Assembly: GCA_905221605.1 (NCBI GenBank) | Contig: CAJNDS010000446.1 | Coordinates: forward strand, 1,344,404 to 1,408,403 | Length of the DNA: 64,000 nucleotides | Origin: Symbiodinium natans | Taxonomy: Eukaryota; Sar; Dinophyceae; Suessiales; Symbiodiniaceae | Direction of reading: 5' to 3' | Shown: positions 30,194 to 40,124 of the stretch, piece by piece | Numbering within the stretch: the first letter of the stretch is position 1 | Layout: the number at the start of each line of letters is the position of its first letter | Translations under genes and position numbers: made by a program | The notes under the pieces: model-generated | What the model was told of the DNA's origin: nothing | Databases searched by the model: none | What the model saw: only the letters and a program-made list of their open reading frames with translations

Positions 30194-30877
30194 GTGCCTC
30201 CAGGTTGTGCTTGAAGGTTTAGGGTTTGGGGTTTAGGGTTTATTTATTTGGGTTATATGTCTCATTCTTTCGGTTGCAACTCCCTTAACTAAGGTTAGTA
30301 CAGTATGGGGGGGCCCTACTTGTAGCGCTTGGGGTTTGAAAGGTTTCGGGTAGAGAGAAGTTCGCTAGCGGGGCTGTTGTGATGTACGGCATGCAGAACC
30401 TCCCCCCCGCCCCCCTTCCGCACCCTGACTCCAAAATGAAGAATGAAAACGAACTAGCACGTGGATACTATAAGCCCTAAACCTCACACCCTACAGCCCA
30501 AGACTGGCAGGTTGTCAGGGTGTTCAGGATACCTAAAGCCTGGTGTGCCTCACGGAATGCGACCAAGAGCTCGCGGCAAGTAGTCAGCGACTACGCCCTG
30601 GAACCAGCAAACAGTACCTGATCTCATGGGAATCTACCTTGACCCGCTCTTAGGTTTGGGCACCGTTTCAAAGATCCGTCAGGGAATGCTCAGCATATCC
30701 AGGCAAATCTTAGGGGTACGTCCTTTGGGGGGGCCAAGCTTTCCGGACAAACCCTAAACCCTCCACCCTCCACCCTCAACCCTCAACCCTCAACCCTCAA
30801 CCCTAAACCCCAAACCCTAAACCTTGCGGGGGGGGGTCCAAGCTTGCCCCTGCCGGGAAGCGTCCCAAGCTCCTGAG

Positions 30878-30922
30878 GTGGCTGGACAGTTCACTTCCCA
30901 GCTTGCGGAATGCTGCTTGGAG
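30878..30922 (+). CDS. FAD-domain exon 4, VAGQFTSQLAECCLE (chain F4)
   Basis: Acceptor GCTCCTGAG|GTGG, donor TTGGAG|GTTTAGGG. Fifteen codons in phase 0 at both ends, matching the G-x-F-T-x-x-L step of NADPH-oxidase and ferric-reductase FAD domains. Confidence 0.75.
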
Positions 30923-31082
30923 GTTTAGGGTTTAGGGTTTAGGGTTTAGGGTTTACGGCTTAGGGCTTAGGGCTTAGGGTTTAGGGTTTAGGGTTTAGGG
31001 TTTAGGGTGTAGGGTTTAGCTGTACACTATAGGTTGCCTTTTTTGATTCCTGTGCTTCTAAGCTGCCCACCGTACCTTCAAG

Positions 31083-31136
31083 CAAAGCAAGGAGCTTCTG
31101 ACTAAGTTGGCCTGGACTCAAAGGAATAAGTTGGAG
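31083..31136 (+). CDS. FAD-domain exon 5, linker before GPYG (chain F5)
   Basis: Acceptor TACCTTCAAG|CAA, donor TTGGAG|GTTGAC; QSKELLTKLAWTQRNKLE, phase 0 at both ends. It contains no conserved motif and is placed by position and phase only. Confidence 0.55.
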
Positions 31137-31535
31137 GTTGACACGACGCTCCCTCATTGAATTCTCTTCTCAACACCTTACGGCATAGGGGCTTAGGGTT
31201 TGGGGATGAATCTAGGGAACCCTTATTAAATGTACCCTTAATATACCACCTAAAGGCCCACACGCAGGGACCATGTAACCACCAGCAGGCCCCCCCCCCC
31301 CTCCCCCCGGGCAGATATAAACCGGGTCATGAAGGCCACCTCAAGATGGTCATAAGTCTCTATAGTTCCCTGAAGCTAAAGTTATTTCGTAAAGGGGGCC
31401 CCCCTCTTGTCTCCGAAGAGTTTTTGCGGTTAGGGTTTAGGGTTTAGGGTTTAGGGTTTAGGGTTTAGGGTTTAGGGTTTAGGGTTTAGGGTTTTCGTTA
31501 TCAGGGTCGACTGGAGCTTGCTTTCAGGCTGCCAG

Positions 31536-31610
31536 GTCGGCAAAATCCCGGCGATGTGCCTGCAGGGCCCCTATGGCTGCCCAAGCCTGCCGGCCAAGGA
31601 GGGGCTTAGG
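31536..31610 (+). CDS. FAD-domain exon 6 with GPYG (chain F6)
   Basis: Acceptor GGCTGCCAG|GTCGG, donor CTTAGG|GTTTAGGG; VGKIPAMCLQGPYGCPSLPA then KEGLR. GPYG is the conserved FAD/NAD interdomain motif of the family. Phase 0 at both ends. Its 3' part is duplicated inside the following intron (31736-31772). Confidence 0.8.
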
Positions 31611-31772
31611 GTTTAGGGTTTAGGGTTTAGGGTTTAGGGTTTAGGGTTTAGGGTTTAGGGTTTAGGGTTAAACTCAGGGTTTAGGGTTTAGGGTTTGGGG
31701 TTTAGGGTTGAGGGTTGAGGGTTTGGGGTCCTAATTATGGCTGCCCAAGCCTTCCGGCCAAGGAGGGGGCTT
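31572..31772. repeat. 36-bp direct duplication around a telomere-repeat tract
   Basis: 31572-31607 and 31736-31772 share TATGGCTGCCCAAGCC and CCGGCCAAGGAGGGG with two small differences. The TTTAGGG tract lies between them. The left copy is exon F6 sequence; the right copy is intronic. Confidence 0.9.
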
Positions 31773-31879
31773 CATATACGGGTCGGAAAAAATGACCAAC
31801 GGTATTTCCTCATGGTCCCTGAATAGGTATACTAGAATGACCCCCAAAACCCTGTTCTAATTATTAAGGGCCTAGGGTT

Positions 31880-31938
31880 TAGGCGCAGGGCAAGGCCTTG
31901 CCCGAGTTGCGCCGACTTGCCAGAGAGCGCTACGCCCT
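31880..31938 (+). CDS. Coding-like island of uncertain status
   Basis: After AGGCGCAG| the frame reads GKALPELRRLARERYALC with a possible donor at TGCC|GTAGAC. Phase does not fit between F6 and F7, so it may be optional or spurious. Confidence 0.3.
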
Positions 31939-32315
31939 CTGCCGTAGACCCTCTTAATCCCGAAATCCTCAACCCCTTAAACCCTAAACCCTTGAACCCT
32001 AGACCCTCAATCCCAATCCCTAAACCCTCAACCGAAACTCTTTAGCTCCTCAACCACCTTGGAAAGGTGGTAGGAATACAGGGTCCGTTCTTCTTTAAGG
32101 GTAGTGTGTATTGGCCCGTTATGGGTCTTGGGTGAAGGGCCCCATACTATAAGGGACCATGAAACTACCCTAAGATCTTGGGGGCCCCTCCTCTTAGGGT
32201 TTTGGGTTTGGGGATTTAGGGTTAGGGTTTAGGGTTTAGGGTTTATTGAAATTGTATAGGGTTTGGGTCTCAAAAAGTTTTGGGCGAAAGTTTTGGGCGG
32301 GTTTTGGGCGGGTTT

Positions 32316-32805
32316 TTCTTTTGCCCCCCTACACATTTCCAAACCCTTCTAAACTTTTCTAAACTTTTTTTGCCTTCTCAGCTTTTTTTAAACCCTCTAA
32401 ACTCTTTCAAACCTCTTCTACCGTCTAAACCTTCTAGACTTGTTGACTCTGGGCGGGTTTCGTTTTTGCCTCTATTTTTCTTAAAGCCCTTCTAAAAACT
32501 TTTTAAAACCCTTCTAAAGTTCTAAACCCTTCTCTTGCCTTTTCAACCTTTGTAAACTCCTTCCAAACGTTTTTCTTGAATGCCTTGTTGACTTTTTTCA
32601 ACCTCTCTAAACCCTTTTTTGCCTTCTCAACCTGTTTAAAACCCTTCTAAACTCTGTTAAACACCTTCTAAATTCCTTCTAAACCCTTTTAAAGCCTTCT
32701 AAACACTTCTGAACTAAACCCTTCTAAGCCCTTCGAAACCCAATTAAACCTGTCTAATCCCTTCTAAACCCTTCTTAAACCTTTTTAAAGCCTTCTCACC
32801 GCTTG
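32316..32805. repeat. Degenerate TTCTAAACCC pyrimidine-rich array
   Basis: About 490 bp of diverged ~10-bp units of the type CCCTTCTAAA, probably a slipped derivative of the telomere motif. A C-rich TACCCCC array follows at 32887-33080. No coding. Confidence 0.7.
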
Positions 32806-33459
32806 AAAGCCATTGGCGCGCATATGCCATTGTCGTGGGGTCAGTTCTCGAAAAAGCGCAGTGGTCCGGGTCTGCTTTCCCACCTATGCATTGCCCCCCC
32901 TCTAGCCGCCCCTACCCCCTACCCCCCCTACCCTACCCCCCACCCCCCTACCCCTTTGCCCCTACCCCCTACCCCCTACCCCCTACCCCCTACCCCCTAC
33001 CCCCCACCCCCTACCCCCCGCTGCCACCTTCTACTCCAACCCTCCCACCCGACCCTTCCTCCCTGCCCATTACCCCCCAACCTCACAAGATGATGTTAGC
33101 GCCTGCGAGGAAGAAGAGAATGAGCAGAGCCTATACAATTTCAATTATCAGGATCTTGAGGGTTTAGGGTTTAGGGTTTATGGTTTAGGGTTTCGGGTTT
33201 AGGGGGTTTAGGTTTAGGGTTTAGGGTTTAGGGTTAGGGTTTAGGGTTTAGGGTTTAGGGTTTAGGGTTTAGGGTTTAGGGTTTAGGGTTTAGGGTTTAG
33301 GGTTTAGGGTTAGGGTTTAGGGTTAGGGTTTAGGGTTTAGGGTTTAGGGTTTAGGGTTTAGGGTTTAGGGTTTAGGGTTTAGGGTTTAGGGTTTAGGGTT
33401 TAGGGTTTAGGGTTTAGGGTTTAGGGTTTAGGGTTTAGGGTTTAGGTATCGCATGGCAG

Positions 33460-33564
33460 GAGACCCAGCGGACGGTGTTCGTTGTGGGTGGGGTGGGCAT
33501 CACGCCCGCCCTGTCGCTGGCCGCCAGCGCACAGGCCTTGGGCCAAAAGGCGTGGGACGGGAGG
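33460..33564 (+). CDS. NAD-domain exon 1 with GGVGITP (chain F7)
   Basis: Acceptor GCATGGCAG|GAG, donor GACGGGAGG|GTTCTC; 35 codons, phase 0 at both ends. VFVVGGVGITPALSLAASAQ contains the nucleotide-binding GGVGITP motif of ferredoxin-NADP-reductase-type domains. It follows GPYG at the normal distance. The 290-bp TTTAGGG array ends 13 bp upstream. Confidence 0.9.
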
Positions 33565-33623
33565 GTTCTCCGGTCTAGGGTTTAGGGTTTAGGGTTTGGG
33601 GTTTAGGGTTTAGGGTTTAGGGC

Positions 33624-33737
33624 TACAAGTATGGGGGCCCATAGTTACATGTAGGGTTGCAAGGGCCCTAAATTGGGATATACGTCTTGGACTATTTAGG
33701 TTCCATTTCCCAGAACTCAAGTTAGTATCCCTGAGCC
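33624..33737. mobile_element. MITE family C copy, right end lost
   Basis: Left end TACAAGTATGGGGGCCCATA with the family interior (AAGGGCCCTAAATTGGG, TTCCCAGAACTCAAGTTAGT); no matching right end. Confidence 0.65.
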
Positions 33738-34166
33738 ATCTCAGCCCTCGCGAGCTCCCAAAAGCGTTGTGCCTGTTGAGTTGTTGTTCAAGAGGGTTCA
33801 GGTTTCGAGGAGGGGCTCATCAGCCAGGATTTAGTTTTAGTAGACCCAAGCCCCCTGCTCCGAAGGAGCCTCGACCCTAGACCCTAAACCCGAAGCCTTC
33901 AACCCTCAGCCCTTAACCCTGAACCCTTGACCCTTGGCGAGTGTAGGGCATGTGGTGCAAGACTGTGGTTCTGGCGCATGAAACCTTACAAATCCAGGGG
34001 CTTTCTTGGAATCTTCTCATTCTCGTTCATCTGATGAGCTTAGGATTCAAGATTTAGGATTTGGGGTTCGGGGTTTAGGGTTTTGGGGGTCTGTCTGGTC
34101 TGCCTGAAACCTGAAACCCTGAACCCTAAACAATTGAACCCCAAGCTTCTCCCAAACCTGCGGAAG

Positions 34167-34207
34167 GTTCTGCTTTTCTGGGCAGTGCGCAGCAAGTCTT
34201 TGCTGGA
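34167..34207 (+). CDS. NAD-domain exon 2, VLLFWAVRSKSLLE (chain F8)
   Basis: Acceptor CTGCGGAAG|GTT, donor TGCTGGA|GTGCGC. It matches the strand V-x-x-x-W-x-x-R of NADPH oxidases and ferric reductases. The last two bases join A of 35203 to give E-YAAPFLE, the expected continuation. A second donor further on (CCAGA|GTAAGA at 34269) would add 20 residues; I prefer the shorter form on family fit and phase. Confidence 0.8.
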
Positions 34208-34294
34208 GTGCGCCCGGAGAGATCAAGGGTCTGTGGTGTTGGCGTCTTTTTTGGTTTTCGGGTCCAGAGTAAGAAAGGAGCAGGTGGCTTTGAG

Positions 34295-34351
34295 ATACTG
34301 AGAATTAGTTTTTTTTTTACACGTACGTGTAAAAAAACTAATTCTCAGTAT
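34295..34351. repeat. 57-bp near-perfect palindrome
   Basis: ATACTGAGAATTAGT and its exact inverse enclose T/A runs and a central ACACGTACGTGT with no loop. The only asymmetry is ten T against seven A. Unique in the window. Confidence 0.95.
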
Positions 34352-34430
34352 GCCCCTTTCTGGTTTCGTAGGTGCGGCTGGACTTTATTTGGCTTCGCCT
34401 TTGGCAGCCATGGTGGCCCTAAACGCTGAA

Positions 34431-34605
34431 CCCTAAACCCCTAAACCCCTAAACCCCTAACCCCCTAAACCCCTAAACCCCTAAACCCCGAAACCCCTAA
34501 ACCCCTAAACCCCTAAACCCCGAAACCCCGAAACCCCGAAACCCCTAAACCCCTACCTAAACCCCTAAACCCCTAAACCCCTAAACCCCTAAACCCTAAA
34601 CCTCT
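34431..34605. repeat. Array of the octamer variant CCCCTAAA
   Basis: About 20 units of CCCCTAAA, several of them CCCCGAAA, replace the normal heptamer. Confidence 0.9.
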
Positions 34606-34863
34606 CAGGGCTTGGTGTGGCTTTGGCTCAGCTCGTTGCTTGGTCCAGCCTTCGGCTCTGCCTTTCTAACACTTGCTCCGGAAACCCCCACCACCCAATG
34701 TTTAGGGTTTAGGGATTCAGGGTTTGGGGTTTAGGGTTTAGAGTTTAGGGTTTAGGGTTTTGGGTTTAGGGTTAGCAATTTGACAGAGGAGTGTGCGAAT
34801 TCTAGAAAATGCCTCACATGTCCATATGGGGGTTCGATTATCATCATCTCCATCCACCAAGAT

Positions 34864-34993
34864 CTTGGTAGCCCAGTGGTACCCTTCTCACTTTGTTGGT
34901 TTAGGGTTTAGGGTTTAGGGTTTAGGGTTTACGGTTTCGTGTTTAGGGTCCATTAAGATGTCCTTACGATAACATGGTTGCTGGGCTACCAGG
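34864..34993. mobile_element. MITE family B copy split by telomere repeat
   Basis: Left end CTTGGTAGCCCAGTGGTACC and right end GGTTGCTGGGCTACC-AGG are intact, but the centre contains TTTAGGG units (about 34900-34945) absent from the 112-bp copies. Confidence 0.85.
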
Positions 34994-35202
34994 ATTTCAG
35001 GAACAAAATGCGCGTGTGCAATTGGAGCCAAGCTGCACCTAAGAATCAGAAGCCTGCCGCTTTCCAGCCCGAGCCAAGCCGCACCAAAAGCCAAGCCGCC
35101 CCGTAGGGTTGAGGGGTTAATAGGGTTTAATAGGGTTTAATAGGGTTTAATCGGGTTTTATCGGGTTTTATCGGGTTTAGGGTTTAGGGACTCCGCAAGC
35201 AG

Positions 35203-35288
35203 ATACGCTGCGCCCTTCCTCGAGAACTGCTTGGACCACCAGAGCTGCATCCGGCTACGTGGGGAGGCTTCTCTTCGGGCCTTCGTAG
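35203..35288 (+). CDS. NAD-domain exon 3, YAAPFLENCL (chain F9)
   Basis: Acceptor CCGCAAGCAG|, donor CTTCGTAG|GTGCAG. The frame reads YAAPFLENCLDHQSCIRL then RGEASLRAFV. Phase agrees with F8 and F10. Confidence 0.75.
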
Positions 35289-35774
35289 GTGCAGGTCATC
35301 TTTGACGGCGTTGTTGCACCCTCAACCCCCTCCACCCTAAACCCTAAACCCTAAACCCCAAACCCTAAACCCTGAACCAACCGCAACCTCCCCTGGTAGA
35401 GGCGGTGGCAAGTAGTAGCAGCCTTCCTCTCCAGGCGCGCGGGATGTAGGCCTGACATGCAGGGCTTAGGGTCCCCTAAACCCTAAACCCTAAAACCTAA
35501 ATCCTAAACCCCTAAACCCCTAAACCCCTAAACCCCTGAACCCTAAACAGGTTTAAGACGCAATGCCGCCTCAAGCATAGGGCTGTCAGATATGCTGCAC
35601 CTTAAGCTCTAAGCACCGTAAGCCCTAAACCCTACACCCTAGGGTTTAGGGTTTAGGGTTCAGGGTTCAGGGTTCAGGGTTCGGGACCCTAAAGCGTAAA
35701 ACCCCTAAACTCCTAATTAAACCCCTAAACCCTAAACCCCAAGACCTGTGCTTCGCAGATCGCACAGTCTTCAG

Positions 35775-35827
35775 GCTTCAGGGACGTGCACACCCTGATC
35801 TTTCAGTTCCTCTTTCAGTATGAAAGG
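35775..35827 (+). CDS. NAD-domain exon 4, FRDVHTLIFQFLF (chain F10)
   Basis: Acceptor CAGTCTTCAG|, donor GAAAGG|GTAGTT; FRDVHTLIFQFLFQYER. The split glycine codon with F9 and phase 0 at its end fit the chain. Confidence 0.65.
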
Positions 35828-36000
35828 GTAGTTTTAAATATGGTCCCTAACCTCCTTTATTTAAAGGGCTCTGATGTATGAGCCCTGAATTTAAAGTATA
35901 TAAGGATATATAAGGGGTACCCCCTGACACGGTAAGAACAAGAGCTCGGGGTCTATAAGGTGCATTTTCCCTGAACGAGTATTTCCCCAACAAACCCTAA

Positions 36001-37879
36001 ACCCTAAACCCTAAACCCTAAACCCTAAACCCTAAACCCTAAACCCTAAACCCTAAACCCTAAACCCTAGACCCTAAACCCTAAACCCTAAACCCCAATG
36101 TTTCCTGGCTATTGTTAGGGGACATTGGAAGACTCGGCCTGTGAGAATCGAATGGCCCTAAACCCCAAGCCCTAACGCTTGTGTCATCCCGAATATATAA
36201 ACAGCCACACAAAAAAACAAACAAGGAACAACAAGATTGTTGTTTAAACACCCTCTTCTGTTTTTTAATTCTCATAAACAAGGAACAACAAGAAAAAGAG
36301 AACAAACAAAGTAAGAACACAAACAAAGAAAGCCCTTGAATCCGAAGAAGAAAGGGTTCAGGGTTTAGGGTTTAGGGTTTAGGGTTTAGGGTTTAGGGTT
36401 TAGGGTTTAGGGTTTAGGGTTTAGGGTTTAGGGTTTAAAAGCCTGAATCCGAAGGTTCAGGTTTCGGGTTATCAACCTTGCGGCTTCTTGTTGGAGGCCT
36501 CATGAGTAGCTATTTGGGTTTAAGGCTTGGGGTTTAGGGTTTAGGGTTTAGGGTTTAGGGTTTAGGGCTTAGGGTTTAGGGTTTAGGGTTTAGGGCTGAG
36601 GGTTTAGGGTTTAGGGTATATTCCCAAGTTTTCCTCAGTCCCTGATTTGAGGGTTTCCATGAATTCTTACAGGGTCCGAACGCAATGTAGGACACATTCT
36701 TCCTTAAAGGATATGGGAAGAATTGTGTTACCAGCATCCGATTGAAGGCTGTTGTATGTCTTGATGTAGGTTGCTTTAGTTGCAATTGTACCTCCACTTG
36801 TAACTGGCCGTGAAGCATGCGCTTTAGGCACAGCGGTTGTCGGGTGCCCAGCGATGAGTGGTTTGTGGAGGTAATAGGGCCCCCAACCCCGAATCTGTTT
36901 CGAGCTTAGGGTTTAGGGTTTAGGGTCTAGGGTTTAGGGTGTAGGGCTTAGGGTTTAGGGTCAATCACTCAATCCTCAAGCCGATAGTTCCAGGCAGCAT
37001 ATGGCAGCGAGAGCCTAAGTGACTGGCTGGTGTCTTGGCCGAGGACGTTTTGTGCGATGTGTGATGTCTTAAGAAGTGAGTGCCGAGGGGTTTCGGGTTT
37101 ACAGGCTTCTTGAATTCAGGCCATTTAGGGCTTTCGGGTTGATGTCTGGTAGAATTTGGGCCCTCAGGATTTTTGTTGGGGCGTTTGGGCTATTAAAGTT
37201 GAGAGTTCTAAGTGTCGGGTGAAGGATGCACGATCACTCTAGTCTTCAAAAGATCCCTCAGTACGAAGATGCCACAACTTCTTAATTGTCATCCGAATTA
37301 CGATGATGTCCTTTTGTATGAATCTTTGACTCAGTAGCTCAAAACCTAACTTTTCAACTTTTTGCCCTCGTACAAGGTAGTCTTATTCTGAAAGTTTGAA
37401 CTTTTTACGCCTTGGGTATTGGGAAGGTAAGTTGAAGATCGGCCCTGAAGCTTTACAGTAGACCCCAAACAGTTGCAAGCCTTTTTAAGGACAAATAGTG
37501 CTGGGATTCCGAAACTCCCTATACTTTACTCTTAGGGATTGAGGCCATTGAGTTTCCCATTTTTGGCTTCTACTATACCCCAAAAGAAGACCAGAATAAA
37601 GGGAACTGACCAGATCCCTTCTTTGGGTTAATTCTTTCAGGGTTTTGCGGGCTTTGGAGTTTGAGGCCCACAAGGCGTGACTTCAGGGTGTAAAGAGAGT
37701 TCTACCGCCGCAAACTCGAAATCGGAGATCTACGGCCCCTCACCGACCCTTTAGGGTTTAGGGTTTAGGGTTTAGGGTTTAGGGTTTAGGGTTTAGGGTA
37801 TTTAGGGTTTAGGGTTTAGGGTATTTGCGTTACCCTCAAACCCGCAACTTAAGCCCTAAACAGGCACGCAGAAACACAG
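36001..37879. other. Intron-like stretch between NAD exons, little else seen
   Basis: Holds CCCTAAA tract 36001-36100, TTTAGGG tracts 36357-36434, 36535-36620 and 37747-37815, and a direct repeat of ACAAGGAACAACAAG (about 36212 and 36282). Small exon-like pieces at 36856 (DEWFVE before GTAATA) and 37010 (ESLSDWLVSWP) are not needed by the chain. Confidence 0.5.
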
Positions 37880-37945
37880 AGGTCGTCGTTCGCGATTGGA
37901 AACGCCCGTGTCGACTGGGCGAGAGCGTCCCTGAACGCCGCGAGG
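37880..37945 (+). CDS. NAD-domain exon 5, GNARVDWARASL (chain F11)
   Basis: Acceptor CAGAAACACAG|, donor GCGAGG|GTGGTC; RSSFAIGNARVDWARASLNA then AR, 22 codons, phase 0 at both ends. It occupies the place of the GRPDW-type segment before the CGP motif. Confidence 0.75.
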
Positions 37946-38255
37946 GTGGTCGACAACCTTCCTTGTCTTCTGCTAGCCGTACTATCGAGCTTCATCGGAC
38001 CAACTAAACTTTAAATCCCAACTTCCACCTAAAATAATTATTCGTCCATACTATAGCCCCTCTGAAAACAAGCCCAGCCTCTTAAACCCCGAGCCTACCC
38101 ATACTAAACTACAATCGTCCAACCCTAAACCTCGCCGGAACTTGTTCATGACATGAAGTCAAGCACCCTAAACCCCAAACCCGAAACCCTAAACCCTAAA
38201 CCTTAAACCCTAATCTTTAACGCCCCCATAGGCCTTCAGCCCCAAGAGCTCGTAG

Positions 38256-38325
38256 GCCGAAGTCGGCAAGAGCTGTGCCTCTAGCGGCATCCTCGCGGCC
38301 ACCCTCTTCGTGTGTGGGCCTGCAG
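38256..38325 (+). CDS. NAD-domain exon 6 with CGPAG (chain F12)
   Basis: Acceptor AGCTCGTAG|GCC, donor CCTGCAG|GCACC, a GC donor. AEVGKSCASSGILAATLFVC then GPA; FVCGPAG is the C-terminal NAD(P)-binding signature. The glycine codon is completed by GC of exon F13. A GT donor 10 nt further on would break phase. Confidence 0.85.
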
Positions 38326-38577
38326 GCACCAGAGGGTTTAGGGTTTAGGGTTTAGGGTTTAGGGTTTAGGGTTTAGGGTTTAGGGTTTAGGGTTTAGGGT
38401 TTAGGGCCTATAGGGCCTATAGGGTAGATACAGAAGGGATTAGTCCCTAACATGCTCCCCTAAACTGTAGAACTCTTAGCCTCAGGGCTAGACCTAGCAA
38501 TGAAAACCCCTGAGCACTGCGGCCTAGGACCCGAAACCCTAAGTGCAAATCAGCACGTCCGCTCCATATGCGGGTTT

Positions 38578-38706
38578 ACGATATTAGGGGTACCTTCTTG
38601 GGGTCCTTATTATAAGGGAAGCCTGCTATTTGGGGGTCCATATTTGGGGTCCCGAATTTTCGTAAACTCTATTAGGGGTTCCACAAGAGGATTCTGCTAT
38701 TTGGCG
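38578..38706. mobile_element. TTGGGGTCC-family element, best copy
   Basis: ATTAGGGGTACCTTCTTGGG, ATTTGGGGGTCCATATTTGG and TTTTCGTAAACTCTATTAGGGGTTCC blocks recur at 46810-46970 and in part at 9427-9520. Ends are not well defined. Confidence 0.55.
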
Positions 38707-39094
38707 GTCAATATCAGGGTTCCTTATTACAGCAAAGTGCCATATGAACGAACATTCCAGGTGTTGAAGGGTTTGAATTGTCCTTGGGATGTGGGGGTTG
38801 ACCAGGCCCAACTCACACCAAGCTTCCACGAACCCTGGAGCTTCCACGTTTAGGGTTTAGGGCTTAGCGCTTAGGATGTCTTAACCACGAAGCCCACATG
38901 AACCTGAACCGCGAACCCTAGACCCTTAATCCTACACCCTAAACCCCAAATCCCTGCACCCTAAACCCTAAACCCTAAATCCTAAACCCTAAACCCTAAA
39001 CCCTAAACCCTAAACCCTAAACCCTAAACCCTAAACCCTAAACCCTAAACCCTAAACCCTAAACCCTAAACCCTAAACCCTAAACCCTAGCCAG

Positions 39095-39166
39095 GCATGG
39101 TCCAGGAGGTCAGGGAAGCGCAGCAGCACGACCCCAACGTGGCAAGTTGGTCGCTGCACTTGGAGG
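39095..39166 (+). CDS. C-terminal flavocytochrome exon, W-x-L-H-x-E (chain F13)
   Basis: The acceptor CCCTAGCCAG| follows a 146-bp CCCTAAA array. It reads MVQEVREAQQHDPNVASWSL then HLE, matching the family C-terminus (CGP-x-x-M-v then f-h-x-E). The end is uncertain: donor CTTGGAG|GTGCCG would splice to 39314, where GAG GAT CAT GTC CAT TAA gives a stop; read-through ends at GGGGG|GTTTAG (39192). Confidence 0.75.
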
Positions 39167-39313
39167 TGCCGCAGTGTCGTCCCTTTTGGGGGGTTTAGGG
39201 TTTAGGGTTTAGGGTTTAGGGCTTAGGGTTTAGGGTTTAGGGTTTAGGGTTTAGGGTTTAGAGCTCAGGGTTCAGACTTGTCCACTCTCGGCTTTGTGGC
39301 ATTCAGGTAGCAG

Positions 39314-39357
39314 GAGGATCATGTCCATTAAGTACAAGGGGGTTCAAGGAAGTCAAG
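39314..39357 (+). CDS. Possible terminal exon of the flavocytochrome gene
   Basis: Acceptor GGTAGCAG|, donor-like GTCAAG|GTAGGG. In the phase of F13 it gives EDHVH then TAA, a plausible terminus; in another frame it is open (RIMSIKYKGVQGSQ). Confidence 0.4.
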
Positions 39358-40054
39358 GTAGGGGTGAGGGCGTTGAGGGGTTTGGGGTTTAGGATTTGGG
39401 GTTTAAATTCCCCTAATCCCTAAACCCTAAACCCTAAACCCCTTAAACCCTAAACTCTAAACCTGAAACCCTATGGAAATCGGCGTCCTTTCGGACCCTG
39501 CAGCGTTTTGAGCTTCTAGTAGCATGCTTATATCCCCCTCGGGAAATAGTTTTTTTCATATTAAACCCAAGAGGATATCAAATACATCTGTTTATCAAGG
39601 TTCTAAGGGGAGTATAGATGCAGTTCCCGTCAGTCCTCACACTCCCACCCATGGGCTAACAAAGAAAGGCACTACCTTAGGACGCTCCTCTCGCCCTAGA
39701 AACCGTTAAAGCTTTGTGTGTATCACAAAGGCGACAAAGAGCACCAGTTATTCGACCGCATTGGCCCTCGGCAACCCAAGGGACCACAATAAGTGGCACC
39801 AGAAATATCAGAAAGAGGAGCAGAAAAAGTCGCACCAGAAAGAGCAGAAACAAAAGCAGAACAAGCAGCATCAGAAACAGCACAAGTTTTGATACGAAGC
39901 ATGCCATCACTCCCTGTTTGCGCTTTCTTGCTTTTGCTGGTGTTGCTGCTGGTGCTTCTGCTTGCGCTCACCCCAAACCCTAAACCCTGAACCCTGAACC
40001 GTAAACCATGAAGCAATACCCCAAGAAGCCGTAGCAGCCGGCTCTTGCGTGCAG

Positions 40055-40124
40055 GAATTCCGCTTCCTGCCGCAAGTCCAGTGCAGAAGCTCTGAGGCGA
40101 AGAGCAACGACAAAGGAGCGCAGG
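40055..40124 (+). CDS. Exon-like island, unknown protein
   Basis: Acceptor CTTGCGTGCAG|, donor GCGCAGG|GTTCAGG; EFRFLPQVQCRSSEAKSNDK. CCCTGAAC/CCCTAAA precedes and TTTAGGG follows. First good island after the flavocytochrome C-terminus; family not recognised. Confidence 0.5.

Noticed and set aside
32803-33167. Proline-rich ORFs PYPPYPTPHPP
   Set aside because: Translations of the C-rich TACCCCC array.
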